Assembly: GCA_038501625.1 (NCBI GenBank)
Contig: JAZAYU010000180.1
Coordinates: forward strand, 887,501 to 951,500
DNA: 64,000 bases
Source: Corbicula japonica
Lineage: Eukaryota; Mollusca; Bivalvia; Venerida; Cyrenidae
Direction of reading: 5' to 3'
The notes beneath the pieces were generated by a model. The model was given only the letters and a program-made list of their open reading frames with translations. It did no database searches and was not told the origin of the DNA. The position numbers were made by a program, and so were the translations under genes. Positions 55,122-64,000 of this stretch are shown piece by piece (within the stretch, counting starts at the first letter, position 1; every line of letters begins with the position of its first letter).

Positions 55122-58100
55122 CTGAAGTGAAATTAAATAGGACATTATTAAGCAACTGGTAACCAGGTAAGAGAAGAACTCAGATCTGAAAACTATACTA
55201 TTTACATGCAGTAATAAAATCGCTATTTGATTAACGTTAAGTATCTTAAAAAAGATGAAAAAGGGAATTTCAAAAGCCACCGAACACGGCATCGATGAAA
55301 ACATTGAAGGTTCGGTTGATTGAGCCTGTTCACGGGCAGTAATGGAAATGCATAATACTTCCCACATCAACTAGCTTGAGTGAAACTCTATTTACACCAG
55401 TACAATTTTGATCCATCACAAACGATAGTATGCATATGGCGGTGAACATGGGACCTTCAATGGGGGTATTTCAGATTAACACCATTCCATAATCAGCGGC
55501 GTATAATTCCCAGATAAAAATGAGTTTGCTCTAAAAGAAAAAACAATGGGCTGAACTGAATAATTTTGACAGGGAATCCGGGAATATAAATAATGCTTAT
55601 CATATTAAGCTTTCAAACAACGTTACAAACATTAACGATTGAAAAAATGATAGCAATACAGGATAGGCAAGCAATTCAATTATAATTTACTCATTGTTGA
55701 ACTGCCCACGGTGTGAATCTTGATGTGACCGTTTCCATATGCAACATGTGACGATGGTGATGATGACAAGCAGAACAAACCCACCAACAGATAGGCCGAT
55801 AATCAAGGGAAGACTTGAATCTGAAATTAAGAATTTTAAAGATAGTCCAATAATTAATTGGTTATGAAACGAAAATGTTCTTAAGTCTTAAAACAAACGT
55901 AAGTATGTCTTAAACCAAACTTTTTATTATTAAGTCTCCAATGAAACTGATACTTCTGTCTGAAAATAGAAAAACTAAGAAAGAAAAAACTCTGTATAAA
56001 TTGTTTATAAGACAAAAGATGAAAAAGCATTTTATAGTTTGAGAGAAATGATACCGAAAGAAAAGTAAAAAGGTGAAATATGCATATCAGGAATCGCCAC
56101 ATTCAGAAAAAAAACAGCCTCCCCACACAGTCAAGAAGAAGTGAGAGGGAGAAAGCATGGTTAATAAAATGATCAGTTTCAAAAAAGACACCACTAACAA
56201 TAAACACTTAATTCTAAAATGAGGAGGTTCTTAAGTCAAAAACGAAAAGATACTTCAGTCTGAAATGAAAATTTGTAGACAGTGTGTGTAAGACAAATAA
56301 ATGACAAGATTGTCTAAATTTATTATGAACTCTCGGTTCTAAGATTTTTTAACTTGTTAATGAGAGTGTGAACATTAATGAAAAATATCAACAATATAAC
56401 ACCAAAATAATTACCAGCTACGGTATCGTCTTAAAACGGACAATTTCACGTGTTGCATGTTCTATTTTGCACCATATCTTACAGTTGTGAAATTTACGAG
56501 ACAATTTGCATTCAATTATATGGAAAAACGTATTGTAACTAATGGCGATTTAAAGATTCCAGGTCTTGAATAAAGCAAGAACGTGACGACAAGTACACAA
56601 TTTAATTTTGGATTTAAACTAGTCTCGTTTTCGCAGTTTGGTTATTTCCTAAGAAACATCTACAATTTAAAACATAGAAGTACAAACCTATGAAAAGTGA
56701 AATGAGCTCTCATATAAAACGGCTTTAAATTATCTTACAACGCACATACGCACGTACGATTAACATTGGTTGCATGAGATTAATTCATTATAATTAAAAA
56801 CGATAATGTACTTTAAATCCAGAATTTTGTTTTAATTTCAAAAAGTTGGCTTAGTCAAAAAGTTTGACTTGTCATAACACTGGAAAAAAGAAAAGCGCTA
56901 TTTCAAAACTCTTACCGTTCAACTTCGGTCTGAAAAAAAGTAACACAAATATAAAAATATGGCAAGATATGTTGCGAGATATACGTGTTCTAGTCTTTTA
57001 AATTAAAACAAATATATTGCAAATCTTATAAGGTATATTATTTGCGATTTAGACTATTTTTTCACTTTTAGTTGGCTTTAAATACTTTTAAATTACTACA
57101 TTTATTTCTTTAAAAAATAGCTCTAGATTAACCTTTTTCGAAACAGCTTTATGTTAAAGACCTGTGATATTGAATACAGCAACTTTACCAACATATCAAA
57201 CCCAAGAAAAATATTAAAGAGGTAATCCGAAAATAGGAATAAGTTTTTATTGCAAAGACATTTTGAGGTGACCAGCGGTAACATCAGTTTAAGAGCAAAA
57301 GTCGTTTTTTTTTCATTAATACTTTGTATAAGGGAAATAATATAATAAATAATTCAAGAAAATACCTTAAATCATGCTAATAATTATTAGTAATTATTAG
57401 TAATGAATTTTTAATAATATTACACGAAAAACTAATATTATGTTGGTATTTTTCTTAACTGAGTATTTGTATTTGTGAACAAGAATTGTTGATGTCACCA
57501 TTCAAAATGGCTGCATCCAATTGCATTAAATTAGCAACTTTAGACGGCCACAATTTAACAGTAAAAACTATGGACCGATTTTCCAAACTTCTTTCACCGC
57601 CATTTAAAAATTATCTTGCAATCATATACATGTATATTTCAAAAATTCCGGAATTCCCCTTTAATTAGAATTTTTATACAAACCTACAAACTGGCGTTTC
57701 GTTTTCAACCAGGCATTCAAGATCGTTCTTGCACACTCCGAAAGTTTGTTGATAAATCTCACAAGGCTCAATATCTTTGTAGTCTTCTTCAAAAGAGAGG
57801 GTTTTCAGTAAATATTTGTAACCTTAGTACAGTTGACACCGACTTGTTGGTAATTAGAACAGAAACATCATACATTTTTAAAATTTTTAAATTTTTTAAA
57901 ATAATATTAATGACCAAATAAGAGTTCACATTACGTATTTTGGCATGAATCTTAAATTGACATGGCTATTATTTTACTTGTTGTTTATTGTTGATTTCAA
58001 TTAACCATGAAGATTTAAATTTTAAAGGTGAAAACTTTTGTTCCCAATAAATTGTTTATAAGTGTGTATTCTTTGAAAAAAACTTATTTATATTTGCGCA

Positions 58101-58139
58101 GAGATACCCTTATGCTATGTTTGATTTATTTGTCAATAT

Positions 58140-58170
<31 letters not shown>

Positions 58171-60678
58171 TTCACGAAGAACATTTGCACATGTATTTTT
58201 CTCGAAAAAAGTTCTATCCCAGTGAACGTTTTGAATTTTGTATTGTTTGTAAACTGTAATTTGCACCGATTCGATCTGCGGAAATAAAGGTGTATGTTTA
58301 GAAAAAAGAATTAAAGAAGTAGCAAACTACTTCTAAACTAGTCATATCACTAGACATAGTGGTATTCTTACAATAATAATATTTTATTTTAAGCGACAAT
58401 CACTTATAAAATTATTTTTATAACAAGTGGCAATCAGTTTTAAAGTTATTAAAACACATTCGCAAAGATATTTTAAGTATCAATACCTGCAGTTATACTA
58501 TACGTCGTGCCATTATATGATAAACTGGCAATGCATTTGCCTTGGTCAATTAACGCCTTGGCAATCGCTGATGCTAAACTCGTATCTTCTTTATCATAAA
58601 CCACACTGTAGGATACAATGAGACTCCCTTTCCTACAATGAAAACATATTGAAAAATATATTTATTTACACAATAAACAGTGGCATCTGATAATCAACAA
58701 TAACACAAACAGAAGAATTATGAGAATGTTCAGTAGTATTCAGTCATGATTCTTGTACACGTGCTAATCGAACCTTGGCAAATATTGCTAGCAGTTAACG
58801 AACGAATTTTGATATTATAGATGTAAAAGTCTACCTCGTTGAGCTATAAAACTACTTGACCTTACCCTTATGATTTGACAGGAATTTAGATTTTTTATGA
58901 CATTATTTTAAAATATTTGATTTTAACTGTAAGTCAATATAATTTGCATAGCATACAATTAGTAAAATAAACGAATAAATACGTACGTTATATTATTTAT
59001 GCGAATTAGTAATGGGTCCTTTGAGTAATTTCTGTACAATCGTTTAAGCTGAAGAAGAAAGCAAGAGCGTTTGTGTGCATATATGAACATTTATCATGAA
59101 AATATTAAGTGATGAAAAAAATCTTGCATAAACCTCCCTGAAGCAAAGGTTGCAAAGATTCTCCTGAATTTCAGCACAAACAGCAAATCTTACAGTTCTA
59201 CAATTGGTCTATTGATGATGTGACGGGTTTTCTTCTATATAAGCTCAATACCGAATTTTTAAAGACAAACACTTCTTTTAATTCTTGTTTGAGTTTGACA
59301 TAATCATCCTGAATCGGTTTTTCGGATTTGGAACAGCTACATGTTCTAATTTAAAACTGATCTACAGATGGTGTGACCGGCTTTCTTTCTACGGTTGTTT
59401 AACTGAATATTTTTTTACTGATAATACATACACTTTCTTCCAATTCTTGTTTAAGTTTGTCATAGTTGTCCTTAATCTGTTGTTGGGAGAGATCAACACC
59501 TTTTATCTTCAATTTCAAATTCAATTTTCCAGAAGCTGTATTATCTGTAAAGAAAAGAGTTCAGTTGTAAACATTTTTAACTTGTATATTCATGCTTTCG
59601 TGGAAATCATAGTTAATAAACTTTTCGCAGCGAAATTTAATTTATAACACTCTGTTTACAAAACAGTAGAGAATAGTGTTCATTTTCACACGTTTTTGTC
59701 AACGCGTTTACCCAAACGGGCATTATATATATTTCCAAAATGGAACCTCTTTACTATCGATATTACGCTATTGCATACTGTAACTATCATTTGTTTATTT
59801 CCAATTTTTCTATATTATATATACTAACTTATAAGATAATTACATAATGATGAAAATTAATAGAGTTCAATCATCTGTTTGACTTGTTAATTTTCAAGAA
59901 AAAAAAGCAAACGTAATAGGCGAATATTTTCAAACTATTTCCTCTTTGCTGCCACTACAAGCGTTAGTTATATATGGAACCATAAAGAATTTGAATGAGG
60001 ATCAAATAAATAACATTTCTGTGAAGTTGAAATCGACCTAGACGTATAGGAGGTGTTTTTTGAAGGAAAATGTTGACATCGCACGAAAGACGAACGACGA
60101 CAGACAGTAACCCATCACAAAAGGTCATCATTGAGCATCTTGTTTTACAATATAGCCGGTGCAATATTGTTGTGTCAGCATATTTTAGTAATACGTTGCA
60201 TACTCGTAAACTTTGGTGATATTTATTTAAATAGTGACAATATTTCCTAACTCCTGGTTTTATGGTAATGGTATCTTTGGTCGGTATAAGTAAATATTCT
60301 CAGAGTACTTTTAATTGTTCATGATATTATTCTTGTTAGCATAGAGTAGTACAAGTTGAAATTAAAAGTCAAAGTATACAACTTATCAACTTTCTGGAGC
60401 TTTCTGCAAAAAAACAAGGACTCATAAACAGTCCAACAAATAATTGCACAACTTTCAAGACACAACGATTTTGCCGCTACTTTTTGCTTAAAATAAGACT
60501 GATTTCTTTAGTTAATAAAGTTCAATTATAGGATTGATACTGAACACTTGATCTTTGTCGATCATGCTACAGCTTAAACTTTTTAACGTGAATTCTTTAA
60601 TTTAAGACTTTAAATTTTTGATGAAACTTAGAGAATGTAAAGATGATAACTTAACGTCTTTACATTATGGCGTTTTCT

Positions 60679-60731
<53 letters not shown>

Positions 60732-63000
60732 TAACATTATAACAAATGCAGATTTGAAATGAGTAATTAAAAATCTAAAAAGGTGAAATATGCATTTTAG
60801 GAATCTAAAGAAATTATTATGTGTTTTGAATGGAGTAAATTAAATTTACAGAAAGATGTATTTGAAACAAAAATAAAAACTGTATTAACATGAAAAATGT
60901 TATTTTTGTTTGAAAATAAATCCACTATACGAGCATGAGTATGTTGTACGGCTGTAGGGGTACAATCTTGTTTCCAGGTTAGCTATAAAGAAAGGTTTAC
61001 TACCTATCGCGCAAGTTCCATTGTCAAGTTCAACAAAGCCTCTGTAGCATTCACATTTGTACCATCCATCTGTATTCTTACAGCCTTTGTTTTCACTGTC
61101 AGGACACTCATTCTGATTTATACATTCATCAACATCTTGACTGCACGTGTCTCCCGACCAGTTCGGACTACATTCGCACTTTCCAGTTTCGCGATTGCAC
61201 GTTTGAGTTTTATTTGCTGAGTTTGCAATTATGCAACTGCATCGCCCTGTGCAATTTTCTCCATACCGATTACTACTGCAAGCTGTAAGGACAAAATATA
61301 TTTTTTTCAATATTCAAAATCACACACAGCATCAAAACTAAGTTAGTTATTGTATTTTGTTCATTTAATGCCGTTGTGTTTTTTTTTCAAAAGAATACCT
61401 CAACTGTGCTGTTCAAAATTGTTGCCAAACGCTGTTTTGCAGATGCTTATTTTTTATTACTTAAACACAGTCTTTATTATGAAACATTGTATTATAGATG
61501 TTCAAAATGCAAATTTATTGTTTTGATGATTATGATTATGATTATTATTATTTTTATTAAACAAAAAATTAAAACGATACATAAAACTATTCCTTGAAAA
61601 TTACGAATTCCAGCCTAGAAAAATTATATGTTACAAATTCATCTATCAGTTTTATTCTCCATTTTAAGCAGTCATATGCTTGAAATCTGAATCATTTTTA
61701 CGTTAAGAAGTCCCGATTGGAAGCTAGCTCATCTAAATTCTTCAACTTTCTAACACATTAATCGTGGTTTACCTGTACAGTTGTTGTATAACCCATGAAA
61801 TCCTGGTCGGCATTTACAATCGTATCCTCCCACTGTGTTTACACATTGCTGTATGCAATCGTGTCCGGCTATCAAACATTCGTCTAGATCTGTTAACAAA
61901 TATATATAATCATAAACCACATACGTGACAATGTTAAGTTTAAACTTCAAACATTTAATGCGCTCTCTGAAAATTTCATTTTATTGTATGTGAATTTGTG
62001 CTGAAACACGTTTTTATTTTGAAAATTAATACCGGTATTGCGCAAACGTATTAATATTTGTGAGCATCTATTTAATATGTAGTGATGTACGCACGAACTG
62101 TTCGGACATCGTTCGTAAGAAACAAATTGATTCAAGCTGAAACTAAAGTTGAGCTGAACGCATCTTTACTCCGGTAAGATAGTTGATGAACAGTCTCTTA
62201 AATAAAAAATGTCGGTGTTACTTTTTTTCCATTTCTTAAGTTTTATACTCACTTTAACCGAAAGCAGACTTTTTTATTTTTGTTGTATTGTTTGCAATCT
62301 CCACAAAATCATTTTGTATTGATGTTTTTTAAAAAAAAACAACCTCCAAGCTTTTTTTCCAGATGAAATGTGTGACTTTATTTAAACAGTACTTTAATTC
62401 TTCTGGTCACTTAAGTTTCGAGTTGTTTTTTTTCAAACATTTTATGGTGTAATTCCCATCTGGCTTTTGATCCAATATTCAATTTGGACACTGCCGCCAA
62501 AATTCTTATTCGTTCTAATCATGATGTGTGAGGTTGGTGTACCCTAAAGGTGGTTAAAACCCCCAGTGGTAAAGTGTTTTGCCACTGACCATTCCAAAGC
62601 AAAAACCTATCGGGTTCTAATTTAATTATGTTGCTTCTGAGGTCTTTTTTAAAATTGATCATTATAATATTTGCTCTCTTCCTCTCTTTGCTGTTTGGGG
62701 AGGCTGTGTCTTCTAGTTGTGGAAATTCCTGATATGCATATTTCACATTTGTGGTTATCAGCAACGGCTATTCGGCTAATCACATCCAGTAGGTGCTTCT
62801 TGTTGGCACTAAAAATGTGAACGTTTTCAAATAAATACATAGTTACCTTTGCATATGTTTGCCTCTTCCGTAAAGCCCGGCTTACAAGAGCAAGTGTACG
62901 ACCCAATTGTATTTATGCAAGTAGAATTCTGCTTTGTTTCACAAATGCTGATATCGGCGCATTCTTCAACGTCCGCTGTGCAATGTTCACCCGTCCAGCC
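55028..63000 (-). CDS. Multi-EGF, SEA-domain type I membrane receptor, 3' part of gene
   Basis: Minus-strand exons in order: 63000-62847, 61889-61773, 61282-61004, 59544-59432, (59163-59134 uncertain), 58632-58487, 57786-57684, 56929-56916, 55820-55691, 55121-55028. They encode an EGF end and cbEGF repeats (DVEEC, DLDEC, DVDEC starts with six-Cys patterns), a SEA domain, a further EGF-like module, a membrane helix and a 48-residue tail. cbEGF repeats bind Ca2+ and make rigid stalks; SEA domains often self-cleave near the membrane. The tail has SEYADI and SDYSSI, a Yxx(I)-x9-Yxx(I) arrangement close to ITAM and ITIM motifs. All joins keep phase except in the middle of the SEA domain, where one exon is not settled. 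The signal peptide and any further ectodomain lie beyond position 64000. Overall design resembles mollusc EGF/SEA surface proteins; no symbol is assigned. Confidence 0.8.
55260..55625 (+). repeat. Repeat C, longest copy, in the last intron of the EGF/SEA receptor gene
   Basis: Blocks ATTGAGCCTGTTCACGGGCA, TTTACACCAGTACAATTTTGA, GGTGAACATGGGACC and AACAATGGGCTGAACTGAA in the order seen at 32161-32380. Non-coding. Confidence 0.6.
55691..55820 (-). CDS. EGF/SEA receptor exon: transmembrane segment
   Basis: It follows TTAATTTCAG, phase 1 to 2, donor GTAAAT. It encodes [20 protein letters not shown] and [14 protein letters not shown]: a 25-residue hydrophobic helix, two Cys and a basic stop-transfer signal. 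Confidence 0.85.
56070..56145 (-). repeat. Repeat A 3' end fragment
   Basis: ATATGCATATCAGGAATCGCC followed by ACAGCCTCCCCACAC, as in the other minus-strand copies. Confidence 0.65.
56916..56929 (-). CDS. EGF/SEA receptor 14-nt microexon
   Basis: ACCGAAGTTGAACG between CTTTTTTTTCAG and GTAAGA. It enters in phase 2 and leaves in phase 1, exactly what the flanking exons need, and encodes RPKLN between the EGF-like module and the membrane helix. Without it the two exons do not join in frame. Confidence 0.6.
57684..57786 (-). CDS. EGF/SEA receptor exon: membrane-proximal EGF-like module
   Basis: Acceptor CTCTTTTGAAG, phase 1 to 2. It encodes [20 protein letters not shown] and then [14 protein letters not shown], four Cys with EGF-like spacing. 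An incomplete EGF directly after SEA is common in SEA-EGF receptors. Confidence 0.75.
58137..58173 (+). repeat. (TTTA)n microsatellite
   Basis: Nine TTTA units in an intron of the EGF/SEA receptor gene. Confidence 0.9.
58487..58632 (-). CDS. EGF/SEA receptor exon: C-terminal part of SEA domain
   Basis: It follows TTCATTGTAG; the frame that is open throughout encodes [13 protein letters not shown], then [14 protein letters not shown] and [10 protein letters not shown]. The (K/R)GS-(L/I)-IV-Y-V-Y strand is the most recognisable SEA signature and includes the usual autocleavage Gly-Ser pair. It exits in phase 1, which fits the next exon. Confidence 0.8.
59134..59163 (-). CDS. Candidate 30-nt exon in the SEA domain (uncertain)
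   Basis: A 30-nt block between TGAAATTCAG and GTTTAT. Phase does not join cleanly both ways with the neighbouring exons as modelled, so either a donor is shifted by two bases, or the real middle SEA exon is elsewhere in 58640-59430. Confidence 0.25.
59180..59430 (-). repeat. Diverged tandem copy of the SEA exon 3' end and donor region
   Basis: On the minus strand, GATTATGTCAAACTCAAACA and AGAATTAAAAGAAG at about 59309-59270 repeat the exon sequence GACAACTATGACAAACTTAAACA about 150 bp further on. The following intron blocks (CGGTCACACCATCTGTAGAT and CCGTCACATCATCAATAGAC) are repeated too. The second copy lacks an acceptor, so it looks like a dead exon duplicate. Confidence 0.55.
59432..59544 (-). 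CDS. EGF/SEA receptor exon: N-terminal part of SEA domain
   Basis: It follows TTTCTTTACAG, phase 1 to 0, donor GTATGT. It encodes [20 protein letters not shown] and [13 protein letters not shown], the first strand and helix of a SEA domain. It joins the preceding EGF exon as CAIDNTASG. Confidence 0.7.
60682..60728 (+). repeat. (GA)n microsatellite
   Basis: An uninterrupted GA run of about 23 units in an intron of the EGF/SEA receptor gene. Confidence 0.9.
61004..61282 (-). CDS. EGF/SEA receptor exon: EGF-like pair
   Basis: It is 279 nt, phase 1 to 1. It encodes [16 protein letters not shown], then [15 protein letters not shown] (EGF of the MEGF/laminin kind), then [26 protein letters not shown] and YRGF (cbEGF). 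The donor GTAGTA is weak. Confidence 0.85.
61773..61889 (-). CDS. EGF/SEA receptor exon: cbEGF
   Basis: It is 117 nt, phase 1 to 1, a typical single-domain EGF exon. It encodes [31 protein letters not shown] and NNCTG. Acceptor GTTAACAG, donor GTAAAC. Confidence 0.85.
62520..62750 (+). repeat. Repeat A copy, diverged
   Basis: GTGAGGTTGGTGTACCCTAA, TTTTGCCACTGACCATTCCAA, GGGGAGGCTGTGTCTTCTAG and TTCCTGATATGCATATTTC, in an intron of the EGF/SEA receptor gene. Confidence 0.7.
62847..63000 (-). CDS. EGF/SEA receptor exon: end of one EGF and a cbEGF
   Basis: It follows TTTACATCAG, phase 0 to 1. It encodes GWTGEHC, then [30 protein letters not shown] and KPGF, a complete calcium-binding EGF with the DxEC and aromatic Gly-Ser-Tyr signature. 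The first seven residues complete an EGF whose start lies upstream, beyond the window. Confidence 0.85.
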
Positions 63001-63375
63001 CTGATGTAAAAGAGAACATCATAAAACAGTAATTTGTCAAACAAAACATGGCATTTGTGGCAAATATTAGTAAATATACCAAACTTTAACTTAAAAGGCA
63101 AAGGCAATGGTAATTTCTCCCAGTTATTCGTAAAAACCATCTGTAAATTTAAAAAGAAAGGTTACCAACATGATATTCTACAGCGCTCTGCAGGCCTGGT
63201 GATTAACCCATCTACAGTTGATCATTATGCTTACCTCTTTGGTTGCACGACGGTGGCAGGGGTTTAAGAGTTTATGAAGGTTTATGGGCAAATCTTTTCT
63301 TAAAAGAAACTAGAAGCTCGATTTGTTTCTTTTATCCCTGTCATCGTGTTCTTGCTGATTTTGCTCCGGGAGCTT

Positions 63376-63797
63376 TGGTCTCGGTAAGATCATTGAGTAC
63401 CCACCCTTTGGCTTTGCAATGCTATTAGCTTCTTATGTTTCATATGTTTGTGTGCTTTTGCATGCAACATTGTTGAGCCGATGGGTGGGTTGGAGTTATT
63501 TCACCAAGACAACTTGTACTTGTTTTGTGATACGAGAACCTGTTGGGGCAAGTGTGAGGTTGGTGCACCCTAGAACGTGGTTTAAACCCCAAGTGGCAAT
63601 TTGTTTTGCCACTGACCGTTCCAAGGCGGTATCCCCACAGGTTCTCTTCTTCGTTAATTGTTTGTGGCGTCCTATTTGAATTGACATACCTTTATAATAC
63701 ATGCTCTCACTCTCTTCCTCTCTTCTTTTTCGCTGCGTGGGGAGGCTGTGTTTTTTTAGTGTGGCGATTCCTGATATGCATATATTGCCTTTTTGAT
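63376..63797 (+). repeat. Interspersed repeat family A, long copy 2
   Basis: Nearly identical to 2617-3040 over the full length, with both ends marked by TGGTCTCGG and TGATATGCATATATTGC. High similarity suggests recent spread or gene conversion. Confidence 0.8.
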
Positions 63798-64000
63798 CTT
63801 GGTATAACACAGAAAGTAATAATGCATAGGTCAGGAAAAAATCTAGATGTGGAGTTTTGGAGAGATTCACATCATTTAGTTTTGTCATGTCTCTCTGTTT
63901 GTCCATGCCCGAGAACTGGATGCTCCAATATTTTAAAAAGTATGCAAACAAGGATTATTTAACGCCATTCTGGCTATAAATAAATGATGATATTATGCAA
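63798..64000. other. Region without recognisable exon
   Basis: The next upstream exon of the EGF/SEA receptor must lie beyond the window; I see no EGF-like coding sequence here. Confidence 0.4.

Noticed and set aside
55687..55690. Stop codon just after the transmembrane exon as the end of the EGF/SEA receptor
   Set aside because: A GTAAAT donor directly precedes it, and a phase-matched last exon with a tyrosine motif tail lies at 55121-55028; the short form remains possible as an alternative.

Overview
The window looks like intron-rich, AT-rich bivalve mollusc DNA. The reasons are small exons with GT/AG borders in a sea of MITEs, SINEs, foldback elements, minisatellites and one LINE; an element with ~166-bp core repeats of the kind common in bivalves; and receptor genes with WSC, EGF and SEA domains. 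No prokaryotic or viral gene order is visible. All gene models were spliced by eye, using reading phase and similarity between copies.

Layout: (1) 1-5560 is repeats only, including a core-repeat element (916-2075) and a hAT relic (3963-4907) nested in another inverted-repeat element (3869-5479). (2) 5749-14038 is an intact six-exon gene for a type I membrane protein: signal peptide, one WSC domain, Ser/Thr-rich stalk, transmembrane helix and a tyrosine-rich tail. (3) 15016-17703 is a junction with a decayed coding sequence. (4) 17887-49271 is a second copy of the WSC gene from a duplication whose limits are about 5565-15015 and 17704-52015. Its ectodomain frame is open, but its tail stops early. 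Intron 1 carries a 46-bp minisatellite, and intron 4 has grown from 1.3 kb to 26.9 kb. (5) Most of that growth is one insertion at 23441-47993. It has inverted arms of about 3.9 kb, almost identical ends and a possible AAAC target duplication, and it is itself host to a LINE, a Mutator-like foldback element and a Tc1/mariner relic. (6) 52291-52778 holds a MITE and an almost perfect 149-bp hairpin. (7) 55028-63000 on the minus strand is the 3' part of a multi-EGF, SEA and transmembrane receptor gene whose tail has two Yxx(I) motifs. Its 5' end lies beyond the window.

Biologically, the window pairs two kinds of putative signalling receptor. One is a duplicated WSC receptor with a multi-tyrosine tail, in which the second copy may be a tail-less decoy or a young pseudogene. 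The other is an EGF/SEA receptor with an ITAM/ITIM-like tail. The most striking non-coding signals are about 20 perfect matches to the IRF/ISRE consensus inside the intron 1 minisatellite of WSC copy 2, and the 24.5-kb long-arm element, whose arms each carry remnants of the same Cys-rich, spliced coding sequence.
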